A stretch of DNA of 64,000 nt from Ceriagrion tenellum (Eukaryota; Arthropoda; Insecta; Odonata; Coenagrionidae). This document shows positions 38,814-50,900 of this stretch, piece after piece (positions within the stretch are counted from its first letter, which is position 1; every line of letters starts with the position of its first letter). The notes below the pieces were generated by a model that had not been told where the DNA came from, did no database searches, and worked only from the letters and a program-made list of their open reading frames with translations. Made by a program: the position numbers and the translations under genes. The stretch covers positions 140,421,747-140,485,746 of the forward strand of contig OY720636.1 in assembly GCA_963169105.1 (NCBI GenBank), given 5' to 3'.

Positions 38814-38988
38814 ATGGTCGTAAAGAATACCAACAATGCAGAGAAGAAGAAAGTGAACAGTGTGATGGTGAAAAAGGAGAAAAACAATAAAAATGCAAAT
38901 TCTTCCAAGAAGAAGCAGGAGAGTGATAGACAGCCAGCTGCGAATTCCGAAAGAAGCGTTTATTATAACCTTGCTCTTATTTTTCTGG
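38814..38988 (+). CDS. Dpy19: DPY19 exon 1 (residues 1-58)
   Basis: Starts at ATG 38814 and ends in phase 1 before GTATGT. It encodes a Lys/Asn/Ser-rich hydrophilic tail and the start of the first membrane span (YYNLALIFL). The ORF is open upstream only to a TGA at 38784-38786 with no earlier ATG. Confidence 0.9.
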
Positions 38989-41900
38989 GTATGTATGTCT
39001 GGGATGGTTAAATTTTAGTAGTGCTTCCTTAACTAAAATACTTCCCCTGCCGTATTCTTATCGTTAGATACTGGACAAATATTTTTGCTACCAGCTGTTG
39101 GCTGTAAACATTGACTACTTTCGGAGAGTATTTTATTTTATGGATGATTCTCAGCCGAGCGATAAACTAAATAGATACTTATTGTATTTTCATTTTTTTA
39201 TTTCAGCTTTCGGGTTCTCTTGCTTGAGTATATACCATGTATCCACTATGTTTGAAAACGACCGGCATTTTTCGCATTTATCCACACTGGAAAGAGAGAT
39301 GACGTTCAGAACAGAAATGGTGAGTATTTTCAATTTCAAAGGTTATGCTGTGAACTGAGTAATTGTGTTAGTTTCTATTTTCCTTCAATTTTATTGCTGA
39401 ACTATGAAATTGTTATTGTTTCAGGGTCTTTACTACTACTACTACAAGACTATTGTGGAAGCACCAACAGTCGTCGAAGGATTGTATTTGATAATTAATA
39501 ATAATGTTACCGAATATCCACTAGTCATCAACACACTTAGAAGGTTTAATTTGTACCCTGAGGTATAGTAAATACACAAATAGCAATGTTGCATGCGGTT
39601 ACTGCTAATGTATTTGGCTGGGCCCCTTAGGTTTGGCAATTTTGCAGCGCGAGTTGCAGTGATATTCATCAACTGTCGATCGCCATAAAATATTTCTGAA
39701 TGCATGATACGATCCAACTTTAGAATTTCGATCAAAGTTTAAATACGGTCGAGAAAGTAAGCTCCTCTGGCTCCTTTAGTTTTTACTTTGCTTTTTTATT
39801 CGATTTTGGGGAGGTGAGCGACAGCTAAGGTCATTTGCGGTGAGGGAGGAAGGGTGGATGGAAGCCCGGCGTCGGCATTAGCCTGCTCTTAACGAAAGGC
39901 ACCAAGGAGACCACGGGGATCGGGTTTCCTCTGAAAAATACCATCCTCTGCAGGGATTTGAACCCTGGCCGCCCGTATGGTTAGCCATTACTCCAGCCAC
40001 CACACCTATCCGATTCACCATTTCTTTTGATTCTATTTCCTTCTATAACCCATGACCATACATTATATTCGATGTAAACTGATAATTACATCATTTGCAT
40101 GGCTTTCATTTCAAGTCCCCTAAAACTTGACTTCAAGGAAATAACAAATTTTGTGCTCGAGCCACCGTGCTTTTTGTTCTCACCTCATTGGGTCTAGGCT
40201 CATATTAGTAATTTCCTGTTATTAAAACATTCTTTTTCTTTAAGCTCACTCTTTTAAGAGCTGTCTAAGTCATAAAAATCTTTAATATTAGGTACATAAT
40301 AGTCATTTAGTGATGGCTACTGGGCAATTGTGACAGCAACTATTATAGGGATGTACAACAGTGTCAATAATTGAAATATCACAGTCATGTGGCTATGGCA
40401 GAATGGTACCAATTTACCCTTGATCCCTTGTTTCAGCTCTTCCTGGGATTCCTTTATCGTGCATTTGACTCGGTGTGCAGTTCAATGGGGATAGAAAACA
40501 AGCAATGTTGGCAGGTAGAGAGAGGTGGAGGCCTTCCACCAGTACTCAGCTGCGAGGGAATGGGTGACCCAGCATACTTCTATCTAACAGGAGTGTGGTT
40601 CATGGCAGGGCTTTGTGTCGCCACCCTATTTATCTATGGTGTGCAACTAAGGTAAAGTTGAGACATTATTCTCTATCTGATGTCATTAGTAGTACATAAT
40701 TATCAAACTATCCTCTTTGTTTCCTCCTGCTCACACCCACTTCTGGTGGAGACAGCTTTATCTTGATTGGCTGTGAGCAGTTGTGAACAGGTCTGCAAGC
40801 CATCCTTATTTTCCCTTATCCATCAAGAATTCTTAAAATATTCATGGACAATCTAGTGAAATCAAGTCTGGAATATCAGCCTTCAGAATGATAAATGTAC
40901 ATAAAATGGTCAACGGTGAAAATGAAATTTGTTTCGACAAGTGTGCTTATATTGATATCTTGATGCATGGTCACTGAATCCAAAAGGTTACTGTTTCCCA
41001 CTTGTTAGATGTCCTACCTCGGTCATGGCTGAGGTAGTTTTCTCCAGGTTATGGTCTTTTGTAAGATATTGTCAAGTGACCTTAAGAGGAACTCTCATGA
41101 AGTGTCCTCTGGTGATTTCATTCCAATTAGGTGAGAGGATATTATAGCTTGATGAAAGCAGGAGTGAAATGTCAAATGCTGTGAAGCCCTACGAGCTGAG
41201 ATATTTGCATCCAAAAATCAGAGTTGTCCACCAAATTTCATCAAGTGGCCCTCTTGCTTTTGGGGAGAGAGTCACCTAGATACAGGGACCTAATTTTAAC
41301 TTACTTCAGTCTACTTTTCCTCTCCTTTTACTGCCGTTATCCTTTTTAAGAGACCTGAGAGTGGTATCACTATCCTCGAGTTGAGTTAATTTGGCCTCAA
41401 AGAGATGGCTAAGAATTTGAGTCTCTCATAGAGAATCTTATAGCATAATGTTATTATTACATAAATAACTTGTTTTTTAGAGGCAAAACATGTATACATA
41501 TTTAGTTAATTACTGAGAATTTCATTCCTGGATACAATTTTTTTCAATGCTAATATTGCCATATTTAGGTATTTCACCCTTCTTACAACTGCTTAATTTT
41601 ACAATTTTGAATATGGTTTCTTTGTTATCTATGTAAAGAAAAATCTCACTCAATGTACCTTAAGAATACCAGACTTCTTGAAAAAAATTATTACATATCT
41701 TGTCAATAGTGGCTTTATTGATTTTCTTGGATTACATTCCTGATATTGTCCCCCTTGTTCTCTTTGCCAACATTTCATTCATCTGCATTGCATATTCATA
41801 ATAAGTATTTTTGCATATACATAATAAGTATCGCATATTCATAATAAGTTCAATTTTTCATATGCATGTCAACCATTTCCCTCTGAAGTGTTGGAATCAT

Positions 41901-44900
41901 GAGCGATTGTTCAGTGCATTCATGATGATCAAAAGAAATTGCTTTAATTTGGATTTTTTTCCATTTTCAGTGATTCCATACTGGGAGGCTTTCTAGTGGT
42001 TGTCTGCTTCTTCTATAATCATGGAGAGGTAAGGACCATGGCATTGATACATGTTTCTTGATTTCATTGCCTTTATGACGATGATCACTTTTCTATGGTT
42101 GAAGTTCAGCTATGTAACTTCTTATTGCGGTAGAACACAAGTGACCATTTCATTTGAGTATTCATCCAGCTGATTGGTAGAGTTTTGGACATTACGTATT
42201 CTAATGTCCTAATTGTTGGCATGTTGTTCCATTTTCCCTCGTCTGGGTGATAAAAGACAAGATTCCTCTAAAACTCTTAGTATCATCTCCTTTGTATTTC
42301 ATCCAGATTCCTGTCTTCTTCCATGCTTGCTCAGTGTTCTCCCCTCCATTACCCTCTTTTAAATTCCTACATTCCCTCTCTTTTCAAAACATCCTTCATC
42401 CATCTCTTCTGCCCCATCCAAATCTCTGCCACTAGCTTCTCCTCTCCAACTGTATCCAATACCTCCTCATTTTTCCTTCTCAGGACACATCTCACCGTCT
42501 CCACCCTTCTCCACATCCACCTCTCAAACACATCATGACTGTGTGCATCCTCCCTTCACATTGACCCTGTCTCTAAACCATACAGCACCACACTCCATAT
42601 TTTCATCAGCCTTTTCTGTACCTATCTCTTTTCTGCCTAGACCCCCCTCATCAATTCCCTCCTCTGTAAAATGCTTCTTGAGCCCTGGTGATTGTGCATC
42701 TTCTGTCCCTACCACTAAACCTGTCGTACTCCAGCATACTACTGCTTGACTTGCTCTATTTGTGCCCCCCTACCCTTTTATTCAGCCCTACTTTCTTTCC
42801 TCTTGAGAATCTCATCACTGTCATCTTTTTCTGGTTTAACTTCATCCCATACCTCTCACATTGCTCTTCTAACAAATTCCTCATTGATTGTAACCCCTTG
42901 GCTGACTTAAAAATCAATGCTTAATCATCTGCAAATCTTACCATCTTAAACAGATCCCCTCTTCCTTTATCCCTACCTCCATCTCTCTCAATGCTTCCTT
43001 TACCATTTCCCCTGAATACTCATGAAAATGCAATGGCAACAGTGGGCTTTCTTGCTGCAGCCCCCAGCCTATCATGACCAATCCCAATTCCCTCTTGGCT
43101 TCACTAATCTGTGCTGTCTGGTTCACGTAAAGATTCAGGGTGAGGCATCTGTCCCTCCAAAGGACCCCTTATGTTTTCAAGACTTCCATTAATTTTGCCC
43201 AGTCTGCCCTATTTAATCCCTTCTCCAAATCTACATAGCAAGAGAAAACATCCTGCTGATATTCTAGGTATTTTTCTCTATAATCCTCATCATTCCTGTA
43301 GCATACAGCGTTCCTCACCCTCTCCTGAATGAAAACTGGTCATGATGCTGGTATTTGCTAGCCTTGCTCTAGTGTTGTCTTTGTGCTCAAGTGACCACCA
43401 CTGGACAAAATGGACTGCAATTTTAAAAGTGTACATTGCATGTAGTGGGAAAATACCTCATTTTCAATATAAAGGGGTTCCACAGACTCTGACTCAATGC
43501 TAATGCTAAATTCCACACTTGATTTTTTTTTTTCAAATATTGCTTTAACCGCTGATGTGCCTTGGCAAGTAAAAAGTAAAGCTAGGGTCCTAAATTTGAA
43601 AATTATTCCAAGCCCTTGAACCCCTTTTCCCAGCCACGGTAACCTAAAGCAGAGTCATTCCCACTGAGTTTATGCATACTGACTTCATTAATTACAGTAC
43701 ATAGTACACTGAGAAATCAGTGCACAGGATGAGTCAGGGCCAAAAATTTTTATGCCATTCAATGCCATGGGAGAATATGCTTTTTTGTCTGCTTTTTCAA
43801 AAATGGCATTTATGTAAAAATGGTAAAATAATTTTTCCTTTAGCCTCAGCCATTATTACATTTCACATCATGTGGTTTCATTTCTGTCTTTGAAAATATC
43901 ATGGAAATGTAGGATATTGTTGTTCATATCAGAGAAAGGAAACTTACTTTTGTTTAAGTGCCAGAATAGAAAATAATATTGAAATGATTGTATGGTGGAA
44001 CCGCCTGAAGTGGAGAGATATTGTGGATAAACAATGTACACTGGCTTGTTTTGCAGTCTAAACTTCAGTTACCTTATGTTCTATGTGAACCTGCCTTTAA
44101 TCCTTCATATTGTCATCTCAACTGTGTGAATATTCCAGTTATTTGCTTTTATCTTTAAGATACTCTTACCAGGCTCATCATTTTAACCCTTTCGCTGCGG
44201 TCAAACTGCAGAGACGTTCCAGCCCCTGTGCGGCGAAAAAGTGAATGCTAACTTACGTCGGCACAGAAAGTATGCCTCTCGTTGCACTTGCAACTCAATA
44301 GTCACTCAAGCTCCCGGGATGGGATTAGTACAATATAAAACAATGAGCTTGGTAAATGGCATTAGCAGAAAAAGAGAAATTTTAGTAGCGTGGGTAGGAA
44401 CATCAACTTGCCAACGGAACGTAGGAGATACGTTCATAGCAGTCAACCGGGCGAACGTAACTACTACGTTCACAGCAGCGAAAGGGTTAAATTAGCATTG
44501 TATGGCTATCAGGCTTATATTAGGTATGTCTGAACTTTTAGTGCACCAGAGTACAATGGACCCCACCTCTGAGGGAGAGCTTTTGTTATCCACTTCTGCT
44601 CTTACAAATGCTTCAAATCACCATTTGCCTGAAAAATGATGCAGAGCCGTCAGTGAGACATGTGAGTATTCAAATTAGAATAGCTGATTGAAATCTGTAT
44701 CCCTGAATCCGTATTCCTATTCTTGAAGTATGTATACCCTGACCGAAAAAAATGCTGATTGTCACTGCTTACAATTGAGTGTTGTCTCTTTAGTCGGGTG
44801 TGTTGAAAATTGGTAGTCTCACTCAGTCTCATGCATTGGACTATTGGTATAGTGGCGATGTTTTTAATGAGATGGGACTGCATTTATGTCCTCTAGTGTG

Positions 44901-47900
44901 TCTCTTGTTTGCTTATTTTATCGAGAGTAAAGTAATTTGAACAATAAATGAATAAATATGTCAATCCTTATTCATAGTCAGCGAATTAACCGAGAAGTTC
45001 AGTGATATTTGCAAAAAATAGAATTTTTTATATCATTTATGCTACTCTATTTGATTATTGCTTTATATAATTGATTGTATGTACTTCACTGTAAAATCCA
45101 AATGCGGTCTCTCATATAACTGAAGAAAAGTCTCACGTAAACTGCCTTAACACTGTGTACAATCATGTCCCCTGTAGTACTCATTAAACTCTGGCTAATT
45201 TGCCCAGTATGCTCCCCTGGATCCCTGGATCCCTTGTTCTCTTTTCAATAATCCTCATTGACACAATTTGCATCACCAATCTTTATTGTGTGTGTGTATT
45301 GCATTACAGAATCAAGATTATGAAGCTCGTTCTCAAAAAATTTTTTCTTATGTAGTAATATTTTCATATACCTGTAGCCTTACTTTGGAAGACTATTTTT
45401 GACTGTAAAACTCGAAGAAAATCAGATCAGATTGCTTTTCACTGAAGAATCCAAAAAACAAAACTGTCCAGATAAACATTGTAAATATGTCTATATACAT
45501 ATATATCAAGATTTGGAATGAAGAGGACAAGTAAATTGTTCTGTTAAAGCCAGAAGTTCAATGTAATGCATTGTATTCGCTTTTTTAGTGGTGTATTAAA
45601 TATAATATATTTTTAATTTAATAAAAAATTAAATATATTAAATATATAATATAATAAACTTCATGGGCAATGTTTCTTTGTTATTTGCAGATAATAACAA
45701 TAGCAGTGTCTTCCCTTGCTTGTCTGATTACATGGCAGTTTGCACAGTTTGTGCTGGCTACTCAGGCTGTTATTCTGTTTGCTCTGTACCTTGCTGGCAT
45801 CATAAATCACCACCCCATTCTGGTTTACACAGTGGGAATGGCTGTAAGTGTTCTCTTTTTTAAAAGAAGTCTCATTGATGTAAAAATTATGCTAACATTT
45901 GATGATGCAGTGGATAAAGGCACTCGAGAGAAATTGAGAAACAAGGCATGTGATAGCCTAGAGATTATTTTGTGAGGAGGAATTTTAATGCTGCTGACTG
46001 AGTATTGGGCACGATGAATTACTGGTAATTGCCTCTTAATATTTTTATTAAAATTTATAATTTTTGTGTAAAATGTTTTGCCTCCAAATATTCAGTTTTG
46101 ATGCATTAAATGAAGTACGAGTATAGAAGTTTTGAATGGGAATAAAAGATTTGAGCTCAGAAGAGAGCCTCCTCTCCTCTCTCTCAGAAGGGAGAATCCT
46201 CTTGGATAAATATCATTAAATTCTTCAGCAATAATAACAATTTAAAATACGCCTTTTCTAACATAAAAAAGGTATCAGCCTGAAACTGTCTCCACTCATC
46301 AATCCTGTATGTATCAATGTATTCTAAGGAAAATTAACCTAATTTCCCGTACTTCACACTGAATCAAAGGATTAATGGAAGTGTTAATGATATATTGTTT
46401 ATTTATTTTTCATTGTAAGCAAAAGCATTCCCTTTAACCCCTGGGGTATTGAACAGTTAAGGTGGTTCACCTGCAAAATGACTTAAATATTTCATTTTAT
46501 ATTCTGCCTGCTTGCAGAAAAACTTTGCGTGTACACGTTGTCCAATGTAAAAGTGCAGTTGACAGAGGTACAGCCCATCATGAAACACATCCAGTGCCAT
46601 TTGGAGAAGAAAATCATATGACCAGAGAATCGATTACGGTGACCTTTGTTTAAATAATATCATGGCAAAAATATTACCTATTTTCTTTTATTAAGCTAAA
46701 TCGTACATTTCTGCTGCATTAATATCTTTATAGATAGACTATTAGATATGAACAAAAAAATCCTACCTTTTGAACTAGTGTTCTCTCAAATTGATCTTGA
46801 AATTTTATGGTCCTAAGTGGGAGTATGGAAATTAAGAAATGCATGCCATTTTTGTGTAAAACTTTTGATTAGAAAGGAAAACTCTCAAGTTTTCAATTAA
46901 AAATAAAATACACATTGGGATCTTATCATCTAATTTTTTGAGTTTTTAGCTAATTACTGCGCTTATTGAAGTGAAATGTACCTATTCCTTAGATATGAAA
47001 CTGAATTTTGCTCCGAGACCTGGAAATAAGGGTTAATACTTGTGGAATAATCTGCATGTTTTATGCTATTATTTTTGTTTTTTGTAGTTATCATCAATGA
47101 AAGTAGATTTTCAAATATGTATTAGCAAACAAAAAAATAGGAATTCTGTATTTGACTTGACTCAAACATGTTACAGTGAAACCTCCTTAGCAGTATGCAT
47201 AACCATCCCGAGTGGTGAAAAATTCACTTGGGCAGAACTGAAACCACGACCCACATCAGGGGTTAATGACTTTATCCCATCATTACTGAGGTTGGCACTG
47301 GTAAATTGCATTATCTCCACGTCCTTGAATAAAAATGTTATTTAGTTGACTCTTGAACTATTGCATCCCTAAAATTCTCAATTACTATCATGTAGGAGAA
47401 ATATTTCTGAATGCTAACTTTTTTCATGAGAGTATTTGCATCAATGGGGAAATTTCTGGAGGAGATGATGGTTCACATCTGACCAATGCTGAACTGTCCA
47501 TTGTTGATTGGTGTCATACACTACGTTTACCAATTGAACTCAGATTGATTTAGCCGGTTTAGCTCGGTATGGTAAATAAAACGGGCTAGTGAGATCGATA
47601 TGAGAAGCAGGCTTACTCAGCCCACTTTCTCTGCCAGTCTGAGATTCCAAATTGCTATGAACCGATTCAAATCGATATATCGATGGATTTTGCATTGGTA
47701 AACCAGGCAATCCAAGTCGGCTGGCTTAGAATGTTCAGATCGGTCCGAGATCATATTGATCTGAGTTTGATTGGTAAATGTAGTGATAGATAGAGAGACC
47801 AATATGTTCTGATAATGGTTGACAATGTGTACCTTGACCTTTTAAAAGCAGCGGCTTTTGGTTTGAACACTACTATTTTATGCCTTTAGTTTTGTGCCTT

Positions 47901-50900
47901 TAATTACAAAATGAGAATAATGGTAATCAATGAATTTGAATCTATTATACTTTCGACTGGATGGTGAAATTTCTAAATGCTCACTGAATGTCATTGACTT
48001 GTGGATGATTTTGTAGTTAAGAATTTTTTCCTCTTTCGCTATCATAGTCACCATTTTGGCAAGAGTGTTTATTCCTGGTTTTGTGGTTTAACAAAGTTTG
48101 CTTCCTCTCTTTGAAGATTGGGATTCAGCATTCCATAGCACTCTTGTGCGGGAATGAGTTGCTGGCCTTCTCATTTCTCGTCTGTCTTTTGGCGCCTATT
48201 CTCATCTTTTCTGTTGGAATGGAGCGAATTCAAATGTATTACTGGCAAACATCTAAGAAGGCAAAATTGACGCAGTCAGAGAGCTCTGAGACATCTCCAC
48301 TAAATGCACAATCTGATTCAGAAGATTGTGTGAAGCCAAAAAGGATGCCTATTGGATTGATAATGATTCGTCTGCTGGTTGGACTGCCATTGGCAATTGG
48401 ATCTGCACTGGTCACAAAAGAAAAGCTTTCAGAATTGATGGGAACAGATGATGATGTAAGTACATCACTGTTTCAGTTACTAGCGAATACTTTTGTTCAC
48501 ATGGTTGTGCTATGCATAATTACAGTTGATTAAAAAAAATTATGCAGACAAAGCTGACAGATCAAGAGGAATCCTTTGAAGTAGATTTATATGAGTCAGT
48601 GTGTGTTGAGTGCTGACTGAACTGCATGAGATTTATATTGCGCTGTAGTATAATTGCTTAGGTATTCTATGGATATATTGTGATAACCCCTTATATAAAA
48701 CAGATAATCCTTAATAATTTCATATCAAAATGAAAACAGTTCCCTCTGCTCAACTTTGAGCTGTCTCAAAATGTTAAAATAAGCACTTCAGTTGTTGTCT
48801 TTTGCTTGTTAAGTTTGAACATGACTTGAAGTTGAACATAAATCTTGACAAACATGCTGGAATTGTATCTGTGGATTTAAACTTATCATCTAAGAAGCAG
48901 TAGTGACTGCATTTGGAAGTAAAGGAACATTAGGAAAAATTGACAACTTAAGTGACTGAAAAATGTCTTGTTAAATATGGAGAATAGTAGAAAATCTGGA
49001 CGCACTGGGGTAGCTGTATTTTTTACTTGGCTCTCTGTGGGCATGACATACCAGATTGGATATCTAACTGCTGTAAATAAGTGATGGGTGGGAGCTAGAA
49101 AATGAGTAGAATACAAGCAGTACTCCCTTCATTAATTAATTCATTGATTCTTAAAAAAGGTTGATGTATCAAAGGAAATTATACAGTACTCCAGTTTTTA
49201 TCTTCTTGATATACTATGGTAATTGATTATTAAATTATGAATTTCTGATAGCTTTTTGATTTTTCCTGTGAATCACCAAATCACTGAGTGTTTTTTTTCT
49301 TTCGGAATGTCAACTGCAGGCCCACATCCTTGACCTTCTGCGCTCCAAATTCACGTCATTCAAAAATTTCCATACCATGCTTTACACTTGCTCACCCGAG
49401 TTTGACTTTTTGGGATTTGATACTGTGGAGAAGATCACTTGGACTTTGTTGCTTCCTGCAGCCTCTCTATCAATATTGGGCATCATTGTTCGAGGGCTTC
49501 GTCTTACATTCTCCAAAAACCGAAATGATCGTAAAAGGTAAGACTCTTTAAGTATTGTAACCACTCCAAAAATGTTTTTGAGCTTTTGGTCGGATGGAAG
49601 TGCAAGAAAACCTTTCTCTTGGATTGATTTCTCATAATGAGATGAATATCTACTGTAGTCCTAAAGTTTACCCGTTTTCTAGTTGAAGTTAAGCTTTTAA
49701 TGCCACTACAGAAGAATTTATTCAGTTAGCTCTCTTCATTCATTGGATTTACTGTGCTGATTATCCTGAGGTTTTGTTATGGCTAAGTAGAGCAGTTTCA
49801 GATAATGAGCTGGAATGATCTACATCTATGTTGGTGGGTCTGGTTCATTGTTCTTCATGTATTACCTGACCCTTGTTAGTAATACTAGGGTTCTTTCAGT
49901 CTTATGAATGTTGCATTTATTTTACACAATCATTTTTGCTGAATTTCAAAGACCCTTCCCATGTTTTATGTTATCATTGTAAAAAAAAGAATTATGTTTT
50001 TGACAATATAATAAAAATCAAATTCTGATACTGTAATGTTTGCTTGATGATTTCAGTAATGTTCTTATATAGGAATCAATGCGTGAATGTACATTTTTTG
50101 ACATAATGATTTAAAAATCTAAAATTGAAATGCATTAGGTATGGGCTGTGTGGAAAATATGATAATGATTATTTCCTTTTTTTGTAGGTAGATGCTTTCG
50201 TTAAAAACAAATCCATTCTAATATCTATTTGTGCATGAAAACGTTTTTTGTTCCTTTTTATGTGCTGGGCAAAATTTGTTGAGTCAACTGAGTACTTTCC
50301 TGTATTCATAGATAATCAGTTTACCTGTTTTATGTAAGATTATCCACTGTAACTGGCTTTATGAATGTTACACCATAGGTGGAAGTGGAGCGATATTTGG
50401 GAGCCTGATGTCATGTACAACCTCTGTCAGCTGGGTGTCTTTGCAGTGATGGCTTTGTTGGTCATGAGGTTGAAGCTTTTCTTCACCCCTCACCTATGCC
50501 TTATGACTGCCCTTCTTGCATCAAGAAAGGTTGGTCAAATCAGTCACTATAAACCTTTTATGAGTTATTTGTTGGATGACTAAAAGCTGATTGATAATGC
50601 TATCAATATTCCATACATCCACAGTAAATTACACTTGCACTCATGTTAATTAGAAGCTATATTCCTCAGGATTTTTTAAAATGAGTTTTCTACAAGTTAA
50701 AGGTAGGTTCAATTGAAAGTCAGGAGAAACTTCTCCATATCTTCTACTCTTTCAGGGCCATATCTTTCTCTAGTATTTTCTTTTTCACCTTGGCATATGA
50801 CCTACTCTTCTTCATCCCATTCATAAAACCTAACCTCTTTCTTTCTCTTCCGCACTTGCCCAACATCCTTTCCTCTATTGCAGTCTTGAGCAACCTATTG

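Noticed and set aside
38660..38908. N-terminal extension of the minus-strand ORF to 149 codons
   Set aside because: It runs antisense through DPY19 exon 1, is a Phe/Leu-rich mirror of a Lys/Asn-rich sequence, and its start lacks supporting context.
40371..40436. Longer exon 4 of the DPY19 gene starting at AG 40384 or 40401
   Set aside because: Both acceptors are out of phase with exon 3. The CCCTTGTTTCAG acceptor before 40437 is in phase and restores the family spacing to the Cys-Trp motif.
45910..46010. Extension of DPY19 exon 7 through the open frame to 45975
   Set aside because: GTAAGT at 45844 is a strong donor at the point where family similarity stops, and the extension does not match the next conserved block.
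46432..47036. Possible second piggyBac-type element between TTAACCCC and GGGTTAA
   Set aside because: The putative ends do not match beyond the first few bases, so a chance TTAA pair is more likely.
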